The translations under genes and the position numbers were made by a program. DNA of 64,000 bases from Microbacterium cremeum (GTDB lineage Bacteria > Actinomycetota > Actinomycetes > Actinomycetales > Microbacteriaceae), in assembly GCF_015277855.1 (NCBI RefSeq), contig NZ_CP063812.1:682001-746000 (forward strand), in the 5' to 3' direction. This document shows, piece by piece, positions 42,911 to 57,900 of the stretch (positions are counted from its first letter, which is position 1; each line of letters opens with the position of its first letter). The notes below the pieces were generated by a model. The model saw only the letters and a program-made list of their open reading frames with translations, made no database searches and was not told where the DNA came from.

Positions 42911-45900
42911 ATGGTTCGGGGAGAGGGAACGGAGCGCTCTCAGAGCGTCACGTTCGGCGTACTCGCGTACGCGACGGCGATCGTCGTCGGCGTGAGCCTC
43001 GCCGTCCCGTTCGGCGTGCCTCTCGCGCCCGCGCCCAGCGCCGTCGTCACGGTCGTCCCCGACAGCGGGGCCGAGACCGAGCCGGCGGCCGCGCCCGCAG
43101 CACGGATCTCCGGCGCGACGACCTCCGACGCGGCCACCGACATCGTGGGCCAGGCGGCGTTCCTCAACGTGCGGCCCTTCGATGCCACCGCCGGCGGCGA
43201 GCCCGCGACGGAACCGGCCCCCGAGCCTGCACCCGACCCTGCGCCGGCCCCTGAGCCCGCACCCGAGCCCGCACCCGAGCCCGCTCCCGCGCCGACACCC
43301 GAACCAGCTCCCGAACCGGCTCCGGCCCCTGAGCCCGCACCGGCGACACCGGCGCCGGCTCCGGCACCCGACGTGGTGCCGGCCGAGTCTGCGCCCGCGG
43401 TGGCCGTGGTCCCCGCGCCGTGGACCGTGCAGATGACGTCGACCGCGTCGACGCTCGTGTTCCACGCCGACGGCACCGTCACCTTCGAGGGCGTCACGCG
43501 CTCGCTCGCCGAGATCTCGGAGATCCGCGTGGTGGGCACGGGCGGCGACGACACGTTCACGGTCGACCTCGGCGGGACCGACCCCGGAATCGCGATCCAC
43601 TTCGACGGCGGGGCGGGCTTCGACACGCTCGCCACCCACGGCGGGGGCGGCGTCGTCTCGCACGCGACAGACGCGTCGAGCGGCTCGATCGCCCTCGGCG
43701 CGACCGTCGTGCACTACGCCGGCATCGAGCCGATCGTCGACACGACCCCCGGCAGCAAGACGCACGTGCTCACGGCCGGCGGCAACCAGGCCGAGCTCAT
43801 CGAGGACCCCGACAACGCCGGACGCCTGCTGCTGAGGTCGATCGGCGGCGACGCGTTCGAGCAGTTCAGCTTCGTCCCCCCGACGTTCGGCGGCGAGCTG
43901 CTGCGCATCGACGGCGGCGACGGGCACGACTCGATCGTGGTGCGCGGATTCATCAACCTCGTGCAGGCGGCGTTCGAGCTGCTGTTCGAGTCGATCACGT
44001 TCGACGGCGCCCAGGTGACGGCGGGCTCGGTGACGCTCACGGCCGCCGAGACCAACACCGACGGCGTGCCGCTGAACGTGGCGGACTGCACGGACTTCGA
44101 CGACTTCAGCATCCTGGGCTGCATCGACCACGATGCGACGGCCGAGGTCGTCATCGACGGCAGCACGATCGACACGACCGGCGACGTCACGATGACCGCC
44201 GACGCGACCGTCATACCGGACGCCTCGGCCGCCACGGCGTACGCGGTGCTCGTGAACTCGACGGCGACCGTCGACGTGCGCGGCGCGTCGCGCATCACCG
44301 CGGGCGGGAATCTCACCGCCGCGGCCCGGTCCACCGTCGGTCCGTTCACGCTGAACAAGCAGTACGGCGACGCGGCGATCGTCTTCTCGACCGCGACATC
44401 GCGGATCGGCGGCAGCACTCTCCTCGACGTGGACGGCACCGCGACGATCAGCGCGACCTCGACGGTGACCGCCGGCGCGACGCCGCAGGCGGACGCGTCG
44501 AAGCAGGAGGCGCCGGGCTCGTACGACGCGGCCGTCGCGATCGTCACGGTCTTCGCCGATGCGGTCGGCAAGATCACCGAGACCGCGCGGGTCGTGGTCG
44601 GCGGGGCACTCGGCATCGCCGCGTCCAACACGGCGACCCTCACCGGCGTCGGCGACGCGAAGGACGCCGCCAGCGGCGCCGGCGTCGCGGTGGTCTACCT
44701 CGAGCAGTTCACCGAGGCCGCGATCGACTCGACGAACGCGACAGGCTCCAGCGCGGCATCCGTCTCGATCCTCGCCGAGCAGGTCTCGACGGTCACGGCG
44801 CAGGCGAAGGCCGGCAAGGGCGGTGCGACGCAGAACAACAAGCCCGCCAACGGCGCCGGCCGCGGCGACGGCCAGTCCGCGACGAGCGACGGCGCGATCG
44901 ATGTCGCCGGTGCGATCGCCGTCGCGATCCTCGAGAACGTCACGCGCGCCCACATCTCGGGCGCGAAGGTCACCACGACCGGAGCCCAGTCGGTCGTCGC
45001 CCACGCCAAGAACACCGTGGTCGCCGACGGCGACGGCGGCACGACCGACGGGACGGGCGGATCGAGCGGGTTCGGGCTCGCGATCGGCGTCGCGCTCATC
45101 ATCGCCGACCTGCTGACCGAGGCCTTCCTGCTGAACGCCATCCTCAGCGCACCCGGCGGCATCACTGCGACCGCCGCCGAGCCGGCGACGGCGGAGTCGT
45201 CGTACACGGCGACTGCCGTGTCGGGCAAGAAGTCGTCGGGCTCCGTCTCGATCGCCGGCTCGCTCGGCGTCGTCAAGAAGGACGCCCGCACCTCGGCGCA
45301 GCTGAGGGGGACCGGCGCGTACGGCGGAAGCGCCGTCACGCTCGGTGCGCGAGGCAGCCACCAGAGCACCTCGAAGGCCACCGCCAAGCAGGCCGGCGCC
45401 GGCGACAACGGCAGCGCCGTGGGCGCGGGCGCCTCGGTGGCGCTGACGCTGGTGCGCACGACCGTCGAGTCGGGCGTCGCCGACGGCGCCAGCCCGGCGG
45501 GACTCGCCTCGCTCACGGTCACCGCGACCGGCATCGACCACGCGACGACCGAGACCATCGGCGGCGCCGACGGCGGCACCAACCTCTCGCTCACCGGTGT
45601 CGCGAGCATCGCGATCCACAACGTCCTGACGGTCGCGCGCATCCTCGCCGGTCCGGCGCTCACTGTGGGCGGCGCGATCACCGCGACCGCCGACCAGACC
45701 GCGAAGGCGACGACGAAGGCGACCGGCTCGACCGGCGCCGGGGCAGGGGCGACGCTCGGCGCGGCGATCGCCTTCGCGCTCACGTCGGCCGACCACGAGG
45801 CCTCCGCGAGCATCGGCCGCGACGTCACCGCGCAAGGGGCCGTCACCGTGACCGCCGAGGGCGTCTCGACGACGGCGACGTCCGCCGAGGCGAGCGCGCA

Positions 45901-48900
45901 GGGCGCGCCCGGCGAGTCGGGCGGCAGCGGCAAGGACGCCACGGGCAAGGACGCCAACACCAAGTCGAACGACAAGCTCGGCAATGCGTCGGGCCGCACG
46001 ACCGGCGGCGCCGGCGGCGGGTCGACGACGCCGCAGGCGCAGAACGAGGACGGCACCACGGTCAGCGTCGCCGCGGCGATCGCGTTCAACCTCGTCCGCT
46101 CCGTGACGACCGCGTTGCTCTTGGACGGGGCGTCGCTGACGACGACGGGCGCGGCATCCTTCCTCGCCAAGAACAACACGGATGCCTCGGCCACCGCCAA
46201 GGGCACCTCGACGAACTCCAGCTCGGTCGGCATCGGCGCGGCCCTCGCGGTCAACAAGGTGCGTCTCATCAACCAGGCGAGCATCGGCGTGGGCGCCTCG
46301 CTGCAGGCGGCGAGCCTCACGCTCAGCGCCACGGTGAAGCAGGTCGCCGCCGACGCGACGCACGCGTTCGAGGCGACGGCCGAGGCGGGCGCCGGCAACA
46401 CCAGCGGCACGCTCGGCGTGGCAGGAGCCTTCGCGCTCAACGTCGTCGAAGAAGACACGACGGCGGCGATCCTCGGCAGCAGCGCCCCCGGTCCGCACCC
46501 GGGCCCCGAGCCGGTCCCCGGCATCGCGATCGTGGGCGGAGGAGCGGTCACCATCACGGCGGGGTCCAAGAGCACCGACAAGGCCTCGGCGAAGGCCACG
46601 CAGTCCGGCGGCGCCACCGTCGGCCTCGGCGCCTCGCTCGCGCTCAACCTGCCGACGCACCGGGTGTACGCCGGCATTTCACCGGTCGCCGACCCGACCC
46701 GCGGCCCCCCGCTCACGGGAGCCGGAGCACTGTCGCTCACCGCGACCCACGACGTGACGCTCACGACCGAGGCTCAGGCCGGAGGCAAGTCGGGCACCGT
46801 CACGATCGTCCCCGCCGTCGCCATCGTCGTCGCATCCATCCGCACCCACGCCTCGCTCGGCGCGAGCAGCACCGCGCTCACCGCCTCGAGCATCACCGCC
46901 TCCGCCACCCAGAACGTCGCCGCGACCACGACCGCCAAAGGCTCGACCGTCGCAGGCAGCACCGCCGGAATCGGCGTCTCGCTCGCCCTGGCCGTTCTCG
47001 ACGACATCGTCGCCGAATCCGCCAGCGCTCGCAGCATCGACACGACCGGCGCCGCCTCGTTCACCGCTCATCAGCGCGTCGACGTCGTGACCAAGGCCGA
47101 GGCCGCCACGAAGGGCGCGTCGCCGTCCGAAGGCTCGAGCGGCGGCGGCAAGGACGTCAACCAGAAGGCCGATGCCAACCTCGGCAAGGCCAACGAGAGC
47201 AAGCAGCAGAACGCCGGCGGCGGGTCGTCGACCTCGAGCACGCCGAAGGCCGCATCCGGCGAGAACAGCGGCAGCAGCGTCTCGATCGCCGGCGCCATCG
47301 CCATCAACGTCGTGAGCAGTCTCGTGCGCGCGTTCTTCGCCGACGGCATCACGGTGCACGCGGGCGGCACCGTGACCCTCGAGGCGCGGGGAGACACGGA
47401 TGCCTCGGCCGAGGCATCCGGTGACTCCGCGACCGACGGCTCGGTCGGAGTCGGCGCCGGCGTCGCGGTGCAGTCGGTGACCATCGTCGTCCGGGCGACG
47501 ACCGGTGACACCACGATCACGGCGACCGGCCTGAACGTCGTCGCCGGCATGCTCGCCGGCGACACGAACGACGTCGTGCGCCGCTGGAACGGCAGCGCAT
47601 GGGAGGTCGTCGAATCGGGCAAGCAGCTGCCCGGCCCGTCCAAGGACGACCTGTACTTCGTGACGACGAACGCCGGCAGCGGCGGCAACGACGGCCTGTA
47701 CAAGTTCGACGGCTCGAACTGGAGCATCGACACCGACGTCAGCCTCACCGGCACGGTCGACGAGCTGCCCGGCGCCGCGAGCGACGGCCAGTACTACCTG
47801 CTCAAGAAGGCCAAGGACGGTCACCCGGCCGGGAGCGTCTGGAAGCGCCAGGGCGGCGCGTGGGTGTTCGTGACGAAGTTCACGGTCAAGGAGAAGGCCG
47901 AGCTTCCCAAGGACGAGATCGCAGAGGGCGCGTGGTTCCAGCTGACCGAGGCCGACGGGTCGAACGCCGCGGGCTTCTACAAGCGCAACGGTCAGCACCA
48001 GTGGATCCTGCAGGGATCGGCGACCGTCGGCTCGGGCGATCAGCTGCCGTCGAGCCCCGCCATGGACGCGCTCTTCCGCCTCTTCGAGCACGAGGTCACC
48101 ACGACCGCGCGGGCGGGCGCCAGCAAGGCCGACAGCGTCGGTGTCGCGGGTGCGCTCGCCATCAACATCCTCGACAACACCACCGAGGGCCTGGTCGCGA
48201 CCGGCGCGACCGTGACGCTGAGCTCGGCGGCGAGCACCGTGGTCGGCCACAGCAACGAGCGCGACGCCGCGACGGCGACGAGCCGCGCCACGGTCGGGTC
48301 GGCCACCGGCGTCGGAGCATCGTTCGCGCTGCAGGTCATCGACGGCAGCGACGTGCGCGCCGAGGTGCAGAACGCCGCGCTGCTCACGGGGGGTGCGGGC
48401 CTCGCGATCACCGCGATCGGCCTGCGCGACCTGGCCACCAAGGCCGAGGGCGGCACCGAAGGCGGTACCGCGGTGACGCCGGTCGTGGCTCTCGTGGTGA
48501 GCGTCGACGACGACGTCACGGCGCGGCTCGGCACCGCGGCCTCGGGCTACACCGGCACCGGCGCCCTCGTGGTGAAGGCCACGCACGTGCTGTGGGTCAC
48601 GACCGAGGGCAAGGCGGATGCCGCGGGCAAGAGCACGGCGGTGGGCGTGGATCTCGCGATCAACGCCGTCGTCGACTGGGACACGCTGGCAGAGATCGCC
48701 CGCAACGCCCAGGCGATGAGTGTCGACGTCCTCGCCGTCTCGGAGGCGCGGACGCAGGCGCGATCGGTCGCCAGCGCCAAGGGCGCCGAGGAGTCGGACT
48801 CCAGCGGCGACCAGAAGTCGAACGAGCAGGTCAACGGGTCGAGTAACCCGAACACGCAGGGCACCAAGGACTCGACGGCGGGGCTGCCCTCCTCGAACGG

Positions 48901-51900
48901 CGGCACGAACGGCTCGAACGGCGCCAACGGAGCGAACGACGCGCAGGCGGGCCAGTCGGGCCAGTCGGGCTCGCAGCAGAACAACACCACCGCGGTCGCG
49001 GCGGCCGTCGCCGTGAACTGGCTCGTCGCCACCTCGACCGCCCGCATCACGGGCGTGGTCGTCACCGCGACCACCGGCGCCGTGACGGTCCGCTCGACCC
49101 TGCTGCTCCACGCCTACGCGTTCTCGGTCGGGTCGGCGATCGACCTCGACTCGGGCGGCACGAAGGTCGGCGCGACGATCGGCCTGAACGTGCAGGACGC
49201 CGACAACATCGCGACGATCGGCGCCGGCGCGCACGTCACGGGCCAGACCGGCGTCACGGTGGCCGCGGGGCTGCCCGCCGGCGCCCGCAACGACTTCATC
49301 GTGTGGTCGTTCGCCGCGGGCGGCGGCAAGAGCACGAGCGTCGCCGGCAGCGCCGCGGTGCAGATCCTGCTGCTCACCACGAACGCGAGCGTCGGCGCCG
49401 GCGCCGAGCTCGACGCTCCCGCCGGCGGCATCTCGGTCACGGCGGCGCAGGCCGTCGGACTGCAGAACCTCGCGATCGCGGGCGCCCTGTCGACCGACTC
49501 CGGTTCGGCGATCGGCGGAGCGTTCCTCGTGAACTTCCTCGAGGTGAACACGCGGGCCTGGATCGACTCGAGCGGCGCCCAGCCCACCGCGGTCGATGCG
49601 AGCGGCGCGCTCGTCGTCACCGCGACGAGCACGCTCGTGCCCCTCGTGCCCAAGGTGCCCAAGCCCCTGGCCGGCAAGATCGACTGGCTGACGCTCACGA
49701 ACGTCGCGATCGCGGGCGCGGCCAGCGCGGGCGGCGTCGCCGTGACCGGCGCCTTCATCGTCAACATCCTCAACTTCTCGACGCGGGCCTGGATCGGCGC
49801 GAGCGCCGCGGTGAACCAGGCCGGCGCCGTCGGCGGGGCGGCACAGGACGTCACGGTCCGCGCGCAGGACGACATCGAGGTCGTCGACATCGGCGGCACC
49901 CTCGCGCTCAGCAAGGACTCCGCGGGAGTCGGCATCACCGTGGTCGTCGAGATCTCGAACTCCGACGTGCGGGCGTGGATCGCCGACTCGGCCTCGGTGC
50001 GCGTGGGCGGCTCGGTCGTGGTCGAGGCGCTGTCGGCGGAGGACTGGTTCGTGCTCGCCGTCGCCGGCGCCGCGAGTGCGGGCTCGGTCGCCGCGACCGG
50101 CTCCGTCCTCGTCGTCGTCTCGAACCAGGGCGGCTCGTCGCCGCAGACCCTCGCCGAGATCGGCGACGCGCTGGTCGACGCGCTCGACGACATCACGGTG
50201 CACGCGCAGAAGACCACCTCGGCCGACCTCGCCAGCGGCAACCTCTCGGTGTCGACGAGCGGCGCCGGGGTCGGGGCATCCGTCACCGTCGTCGTGCGCG
50301 ACAACCACGTCACCGCCCGTATCGACGACGGCGCCGACGTGCGGGCGCGCGACGACCTGACCGTCGAGGCGGAGCAGACCAGCGACTACCTCCTGCTCGC
50401 GGTCGGCGGCGCCGGCGGCCAGTCGGCAGGTGTCGGCGGATCGGTCACCGTCACGGTGCTCGACCACTCGACGACCGCCGAGATCGGCGACGGCGTCCGC
50501 GTCAACTGCGCCGGCGTGTCGTGCGCCAACACCGGCCCCACGCTCACCCAGAACGTCGTCGTCACGGCATCGGACGAGACCGACCTGCTCGCGCTCGCGG
50601 GCGTCCTGGCGGTCGGCGGCACCGCGGGCGTCGGCGTCGGCGTGGACGTGCCCGTCGTCACCAAGACGACCGCCGCCTCGATCGGGGCCTCGACGATCGT
50701 GCGGGCCAACGGCGACATCGTCGTGCGGGCGACCTCGCGCGACGACTACAAGTCGATCTCGGTCGGCGGCAGCGGCGGCGGCACCGCCGCGGTGGCGGTG
50801 AACGTCACCGTCCCGGTCATCACGATCACGACCACCGCCTCGGTGGGGGCGTCGGCCGACCTGCGCGCCGGCGGCAACGTGATCGTCTCCGCCGACTCCG
50901 CCCTCACCCTCTTCACGATCACCGGCAACATCTCGGTCGCAGGCACCGCCGCCGTCGGCGCCGGCGTCGCCGTGCCGGTCGTCACCAAGACCACGAGCGC
51001 GACCATCGGCGCGAACGCCCGCGTCACCTCGCTCGCGCTGGCCGGCCACATCACGCACTCGACCGTCAACGCGGGCAGCCACGCCACGACGGGCACCGAT
51101 ACCCGCTTCGACCCGCGCGGCACGCTCGGCGGCTGGCCGGTGCCGTTCCCGGGCAGCCCGTTCGACGGCAAGGGTCTGCAGGCCGACGGCGCGACGATCA
51201 ACCTCGGTTACAACCACGGGTTCAAGGCCGGCCAGCAGGTCATCTACGACGCCGGCGGCGGTGCGCCGATCACGGGGCTCACCAGCGGCGCGACGTACTT
51301 CATCATCCCGGTGTCGGCGACCGCCATCCAGCTGTGCACGAAGCGCGGACCCCCGCTCACGCCGGGCTCCGACGAGTTCTCGTGCGCTCCCGGCTTCGCC
51401 GTCACGGGCCTTTCGCTGCCCGCAGGTGCGATCATGGGCGAGAACCACCGGTTCGTCCCCACCACCGAGCCCGGCGTCGCGTCGGATGTCTCGGCGAGGT
51501 TCACGGCGGAGCGCGCCGTGCACGTCGGCTCCAACTACATCGTGCTTCCCTACGTCCTCTACGAGGACGACGGCGTCACCCCGATGGTGCTGCACAACGG
51601 CGATCCCGTCGTCTACAGCGCCGGCGGCGGCACCCCCATCGGCGGGCTCGTCGACGGGGCCACCTACTACTTCTTCACGGCGAACCCCGCCGACCCGGTG
51701 AACCTCAGCCACGTGCAGCTGGTCCGCACGAAGTGCGAGGCGACCGGCAAGAAGGAAGACTGCAACACCCCGGCCGACATCGCGCGCGGAACCCCCATCG
51801 ACTTCACGTCGACCGGCAGCGGACGCTCGCACAGCCTCGTCCCCTCGGGCATGCTTCCCGCCGGCCCCGGCTCTGAGGTCGGCCCGCAGGCCATCCAGGC

Positions 51901-54900
51901 TCCGGTGCGGACGGGCTTCGGCGGCGTCGCGGTCGTCGCGTCCAACAGCGACTACCTGGGCTCGATCGGCATCGCCGCAGGCGGCGCCGGCACGGCGGCC
52001 GTGAGCCTCTCCGGCTCCGTCGCCGTCGTCACGGTCCACACCACCGCGACGATCGGGTCCGGCGCCAAGATCAACTGCGCCGACGGAGACGCCGCGTGCT
52101 CCGCGAACAGCGGCTCGGCCGGCGGCAGCCAGTCGGTGCTCGTCTCGGCCGTGAACAGCTTCCGCACCCTCGGGATCGCGGCATCCATCGCCATCGGCGG
52201 CTCGGCCGGCGTCGGCGCGTCGGTCGCCGTCCGGGTGGTGGAACTGCACACGGATGCCTCGATCGCAGCGAACGCCGTGGTCAACGCTCGCAACAACATC
52301 GAGATCCGCGCCGACGCGCAGACCGCGGTGGTATCGGTCAACGCCGCGGCCGGCGGCGGCACCGTCGGCGTCGCGGGCACCGTGGGCGTGTCGGTCATCA
52401 AGGAGTTCACCAACGCCTTCACGGGATCGGGCGTGACCCTGCGGTCCGACAACAACATCGGCGTCTTCGCGAGCAGCGCCTCCAAGCTCATCCTCATCAC
52501 CGCATCGATCGCCGCCGGCTTCGTCGGCGTCGGCGTGGGCGTGGGCGTCGCGGTCATCGAGAAGACGACGCGGGCGTACCTCGGCAGCAGCAACACCGTC
52601 ATCGTCAAGGCGCAGGGCGGCGGGCTCTCGGGCGTGGCCACCGGCACGATCGGCGCGAACGGCTTCCCGACCGCCGTCTTCCGCGGGCTCGTCGTGCAGG
52701 CACAGTCGTACGAGAAGCTGTTCGGCCTGGTCGCGGGCGTCGGCGCCGGGTTCGTCGGCGTCACCGCCAACATCGGCGTCAACGTCTTCACCGTCATCAC
52801 GCGGGCGTACATCGACGGGTCGACCACGGTCAACCAGGGCGCCGGAACGATCGTGGCCGGCGTGAACGACGCACAGGGCGTCTCGGTCACCGCCACCGAT
52901 CAGTTCGACTCGGTCACTTTCGCCGGCGGCGTCGCGGGCGGCTTCGTCGGAGCGTCGGGTGGAATCGACATCGGCGTCGCGTCGATCACGGTCAACGCCT
53001 ACACGGCGGTGGGCACCGACATCTGGGCCAAGGCTGTCGTCAAGGTGCAGGCCCTCGCGATCAAGAACGTGCAGTCGTACGCCGTCTCGATCGGCGGCGG
53101 CTTCGTGGGCGTCGCCGGCGCCGTCTCGGTGTGGTCCATCGGCACCGCGCCGAACGCGTCGTACTCCACCGATGCCAACGGGCCGCACCGCGGAGCGTGG
53201 AACAACACGCAGACCTATGCGGCAGGCGACGTGGTCACCTACGGCGGCCAGACGTGGGTCGCGAAGGTCAGCAGCACCGGCGTGCAGCCGGGCACCGACG
53301 CCGCGAAGTGGCAGCAGGACCAGCCGCAGACCGCGACGGACGGCGAGGGGACGAACGGCCAGCAGCAGGCCGACCAGGTCGCCTCGGGCAACGGCAGCAG
53401 CGGCCCTGCACCGGCGTGGAACAGCGGCACCGCCTACGACGAAGGAGACCAGGTCACCTTCGACGGCGTGCGGTACCAGGCCACGGCCGACATCACCGCC
53501 GGACAGCCCGACCCCGAGAACAACTCGAACTGGTACGCCGTCAAGGACGGCTGGAAGTCGGCGCTCGACGGCGCTCCGCAGGACTCGACCCCCGCCTTCG
53601 TGCTGGGCAGCGCCTACACGGCCGGCGCCTACGTCCGCTTCGGCGGTCACTACTACCGCGCCAAGGTCGCGATCGCCAACGCGAACGTCAACCCGAACGC
53701 CGACACCGCCCGCTGGGCGCTGGCCGACGACGACTACCGGTTCCGCGTGTTCGGCGGGGCCGCGGCATCCGACGGTCACGTCAACGGCTCGTACTCCGAG
53801 TCGAGCCCGACGCAGGACCAGTTCTCGCAGCCCGCACCGCCGTCCGGCGTCTCGGCCGGCATCTACGGCAGCGTGCACTCGATGCTCGCGAGCGTCGAGG
53901 TGCAGGCGCACGAGCGGGCCGACGTGTTCGTCCTCGCCGGCGCGGTCGCCGGCGGCGTCGGAGCCATCGGCGCCGGCATCGCGATCCTGACGGTCGCGGG
54001 CAACGTGAACGCGGGCATCTTCAGCGGCGCATCTGTCTCGGCCGCCGGCGCCGTGCGGGTCGAGGCATCCCTCGACGAAGACATCGAGGTGTTCGCCGTC
54101 ACCGGTGCGATCGGCCTCGTCGCCGTCGCCGGTCAGATCCTCGTGATCACCGACACCTCGGCGGTCACCGCCCACATCGACACCGGCGCGACGCTGCCGC
54201 GGGCGAGCGGCGGCATCGTCGTCGACGCCGACTCCGACAAGACGGTCGCCGGCTACGCGGTCGGCATCACCATCGCCGCGGGCGGCGCCGGTGCGGCGGT
54301 CTCGGTCATCGACATCTCGGGCGACACGAGGGCCACGATCGGCGCGGTCCCCGTGGGCACCGCGGGCAGCGTCGGCGCCGTGAGCGTCACCGCCACCGAC
54401 CACTTCACCCCGACCGCCTGGGCCGTCGGCGTCGTCGGCGGAATCGTCGTCGGACTCAGCGGCGTCGTCGCCGTCATCGAGTACTCCGGCACCACCCGGG
54501 CCGCCTCGTCCGCGACCTTCACCGGCACGATCGGCGCCGTCACGGTACGGGCCTTCGGTGACCGCGACACTCTCGCCGCGCAGACCGTCAACGTCGCCAC
54601 CGGCGCGCTCGCCGTCGGCTTCACCGTCAACATCGCGACGATCTCGCGCCACACCGAGGCCGCGCTCGGCGGCTCGCTCACCTCGTCGGGCGCGGTGCTG
54701 GTCGAAGCGGATGCCGTCAACGTCGTCGTCGCGAACACCCCGGGCATCACGATCGGCGTCGCCGCGATCGCCGCGATGATCCCGATCGCGACCGTGTCGG
54801 GCCACACCACCGCCACCCTGAGCGGATCGGTCCTGGGCTCGGCGAGCACCACCGTCCACGCGATCGCCGAGAACCGCGCCAAGGCCGACGTCCTCGTCAT

Positions 54901-57900
54901 CGGCATCTCGGGCGTCGGCGTCAACGTCGCGTTCGCCCAGGCCACGATCGCCGACAGTGCCGACATCGTGGCATCGGTCACCGCCGGGGCCTCGATCGCG
55001 TCGAGCGGGGCCGTGGTCGTCAAGGCCGAGATGAAGGGCGCGAACGCCCGCAACGAGGCGATCGCCGAGGGCGAGAACGTCGCCGCCGCCCTGTTCGCCG
55101 CGGCCGCCGTGTTCGCCGCGCAGGCGCACGTCGGCGGCGCACTCAAGGCCACGCTCGACGGCAACGTCACCGGCTCGGCGTCGGTCGCCGTCTCGGCGAT
55201 CGGCAAGAACTACGCGAAGGCCGACCTCATCGTCGTCGCCGGAGCCGGCCTCGCGGGTATCGCCGTCAGCATCGCGGATGCCGAGATCACGAGCGGTGCG
55301 GTCGTCGAGGCGTCGTCCACCGACGCCGACGACAACCAGCAGATCACCTCGAGCGGCGCCATCAGCTTCACCGCGAACTCCACGAACACCGCGACGACGA
55401 CCACCGGAATGGGCGCGGGCGGCGCGATCTTCGGCGCGGCCGTCTCGGTGCCCACCGCGCTCGTCTCCGCCGCGACCATCGCGAGCGTCGAGGGCAACCT
55501 CACGGCGGGAGCCGCCGGCGTCACCGTCTCGGCGACCAGCGCCAACAGCGCCACCACGAGCGTCGTGATCGTCTCGATCGGCGGCATCGGCTCGGCGGCC
55601 TTCAACTGGGCCGAGGCGCTCATCACGGCGGCCGCCGTCACCAACGCGCTGGTCCTCGCGAACTCGGCGGTCAGCGCCCCCGGCGGCGCGGTGCTCGTGA
55701 CCGCGACGTCGGCCAACACCGCGAGCGCGACCACCACGGCGGTCGGCGCCGGCATCGGCGTCAGCCTCAGCGTCCAGATCAGCAAGGCGACCGCCGACGG
55801 ACACACGACCGCGTCGTTCGACGGCGACATCCCCTCCACCGGCACGAAGACCGCGAGCCTCACCGTGCAGGTGCGCGCACGCAACCAGGCGGTGTCCGAC
55901 GTCGACGTCGTCACCATCTCGGCAGGGTTCGGCGGTACCGGCGTCAAGGCCGAGGCGAGCGCGGGCGGCAACGCCGACGCGACGGTCGGCGCGAACAGCA
56001 GCGTGAACGTCTCGGGTGCCGTCTCGATCGACGCGCAGCTGACGAGCGCGAACGGCCAGCAGAACTACGCACGGGCGCAGGTGCACGGCGCCGCGGCGGG
56101 CGGCATCAGCGCCGGCCTCGTCTCGGCCCTCGCGACGGTGAGCGGCTCGGTGCGCGCGAAGCTGAACGGCGCCGTCGCAGGATCCGGCTCGATCACGATC
56201 AACGCCGACGCGACCATGGTCGCCGTCGCCGACAGCACCTTCGTCGGCATCGGAGGCATCGCGATCTCGGGCACCGAGACGCGCGCCATCGTCTCGGCCG
56301 ACACCATCGCCGGCGGCGACAGCGGCAGCGCGTTCACGAGCGGCGCCTTCACCGTAACGAGCGACTCGACCTACACGGCGACGTCCGACTCCGACGGCCC
56401 GACGGTCGGGCTCGGCACGGTCACGGTGCGCCTGCCGATCGCCCGCGTGAGCGGTGCGACGAAGGCCAGCTACCTCGGGCAGGTCACGGGCGGCACCTCG
56501 GCTTCGGCGACGGCGAACTCGCACAACACCGCGACCGCCGACGCGTCGGAGATCATCGCGATCAGCATCGTGGGCGTGATCGTGGCGTACGCGCTCGCCG
56601 AGGTCACCGCCACGACCGAGGCCGCGATCGGCGGCGCGAACGTCGGCTCGGGCGCGGTGACGGTCTCGGCGACGTCGGACGACGACGCGACCGCCTACGC
56701 GGGCGGCGCATCGGGCGGCGGCCTATCGGTCGCGCTGCTGCAGCCGGAGGCGAACGTCACCGGCAACACGCGGGCCTTCGTCGGCAACAGCAAGACCGTC
56801 AACGCCGGCTCGCTCACGATCACCGCGATCGCGACGCCCGACGCCACGGCCGAAGCCAAGATGGTCGGCATCTCGGCCCTCGCCGACGTGCTGGTGTCGG
56901 GCCCGCGCGCGACGGTCGGCGGCACGACCGAGGCGTTCATCGGCTACGACGAGACGGTGAGCCTCGGGTCGGGGGCCGCGGTGCTCAGCGCGACGCGCAC
57001 GGCGAACTCGACTGTGCTCGCCACGAACGTGTCGGCCTCGCCGATCAGTATCTCGTTCGTCGACCTTCAGACCACCACCGGCGGCTCGATCAACGCCTAC
57101 ATCGACGACCGGGCCGACGTCACCGCCGGGTCGGTGAGCCTCTCCGCCGGCGGAACCAGCACCCCGAGCGCAGTCAGCGCCGCCGTGCAGATCACGATCA
57201 TCGGCGTCTCGGGCGCACAGGTGAGCGCGACCGACTCGACCTCGGTCGCCACTTGGATCGGCCCGGCCGACGGCGACACCGCCGACGACGCGGCCGACCC
57301 GACGAGCGTCACGACGTCGGGGTCGGGCGGCGTCACCGCCACAGCGAGCCTCACGTCGAAGCCGTTCGCGGCATCCCGCGCCGGCGGCTTCTCGCTCGGC
57401 GTCGCCGCCGCGGTGGTCAAGGCGACGACGACGTCGACGCCGACGATCCGGTCGTACCTGGGCCACAACGCCGAGGTCCGCGCGAACGGCGCGGGCGGCG
57501 TTTCGTTCGTCGCCTCGACCATCGCGACCGCGATCGTCGACGCGCAGGGCTTCGGCGCCGCGCTCGGAGTCGCCGCGGGCGTCACCTCGACGAAAGCCGA
57601 TCTGCGGCCGACCGTGCGCGCCTACACCGTCGGCGGCGGCGTGCTGCAGGGCGCGAGCGTCACTCTCACCGCACGCTCGAACGTCGCGGACGACGGCACG
57701 CCGATCCAGCCGAGCTATGCGTACAACACCCTGGTCGGCAACAACGTCCTGACGGTTGTCGCGCCCGCCTTCGCGCGGGTCACCCTCGGTGCGGTCGCGC
57801 TCGCCGCCGGTGTCGCCGGGGCATCGGCCGAGGCGATCAACTCGCCGATCGTCGGCGCCGTGGTCGGCAGCGGCACCACCGTCAGCGCGACCGGCGCCCT

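Noticed and set aside
43420..47424. Plus-strand frame in a different phase within the giant gene
   Set aside because: The translation is Arg/His-rich nonsense; the real frame (phase of ATG 42911) is unbroken across it.
46679..56524. A minus-strand open frame of more than 3,000 codons opposite the giant gene
   Set aside because: It is an antisense shadow of GC-rich repeat DNA: Arg/Asp/Gly/Ala/Val-rich with no motif, while the plus frame has signal, modules and biased codons.
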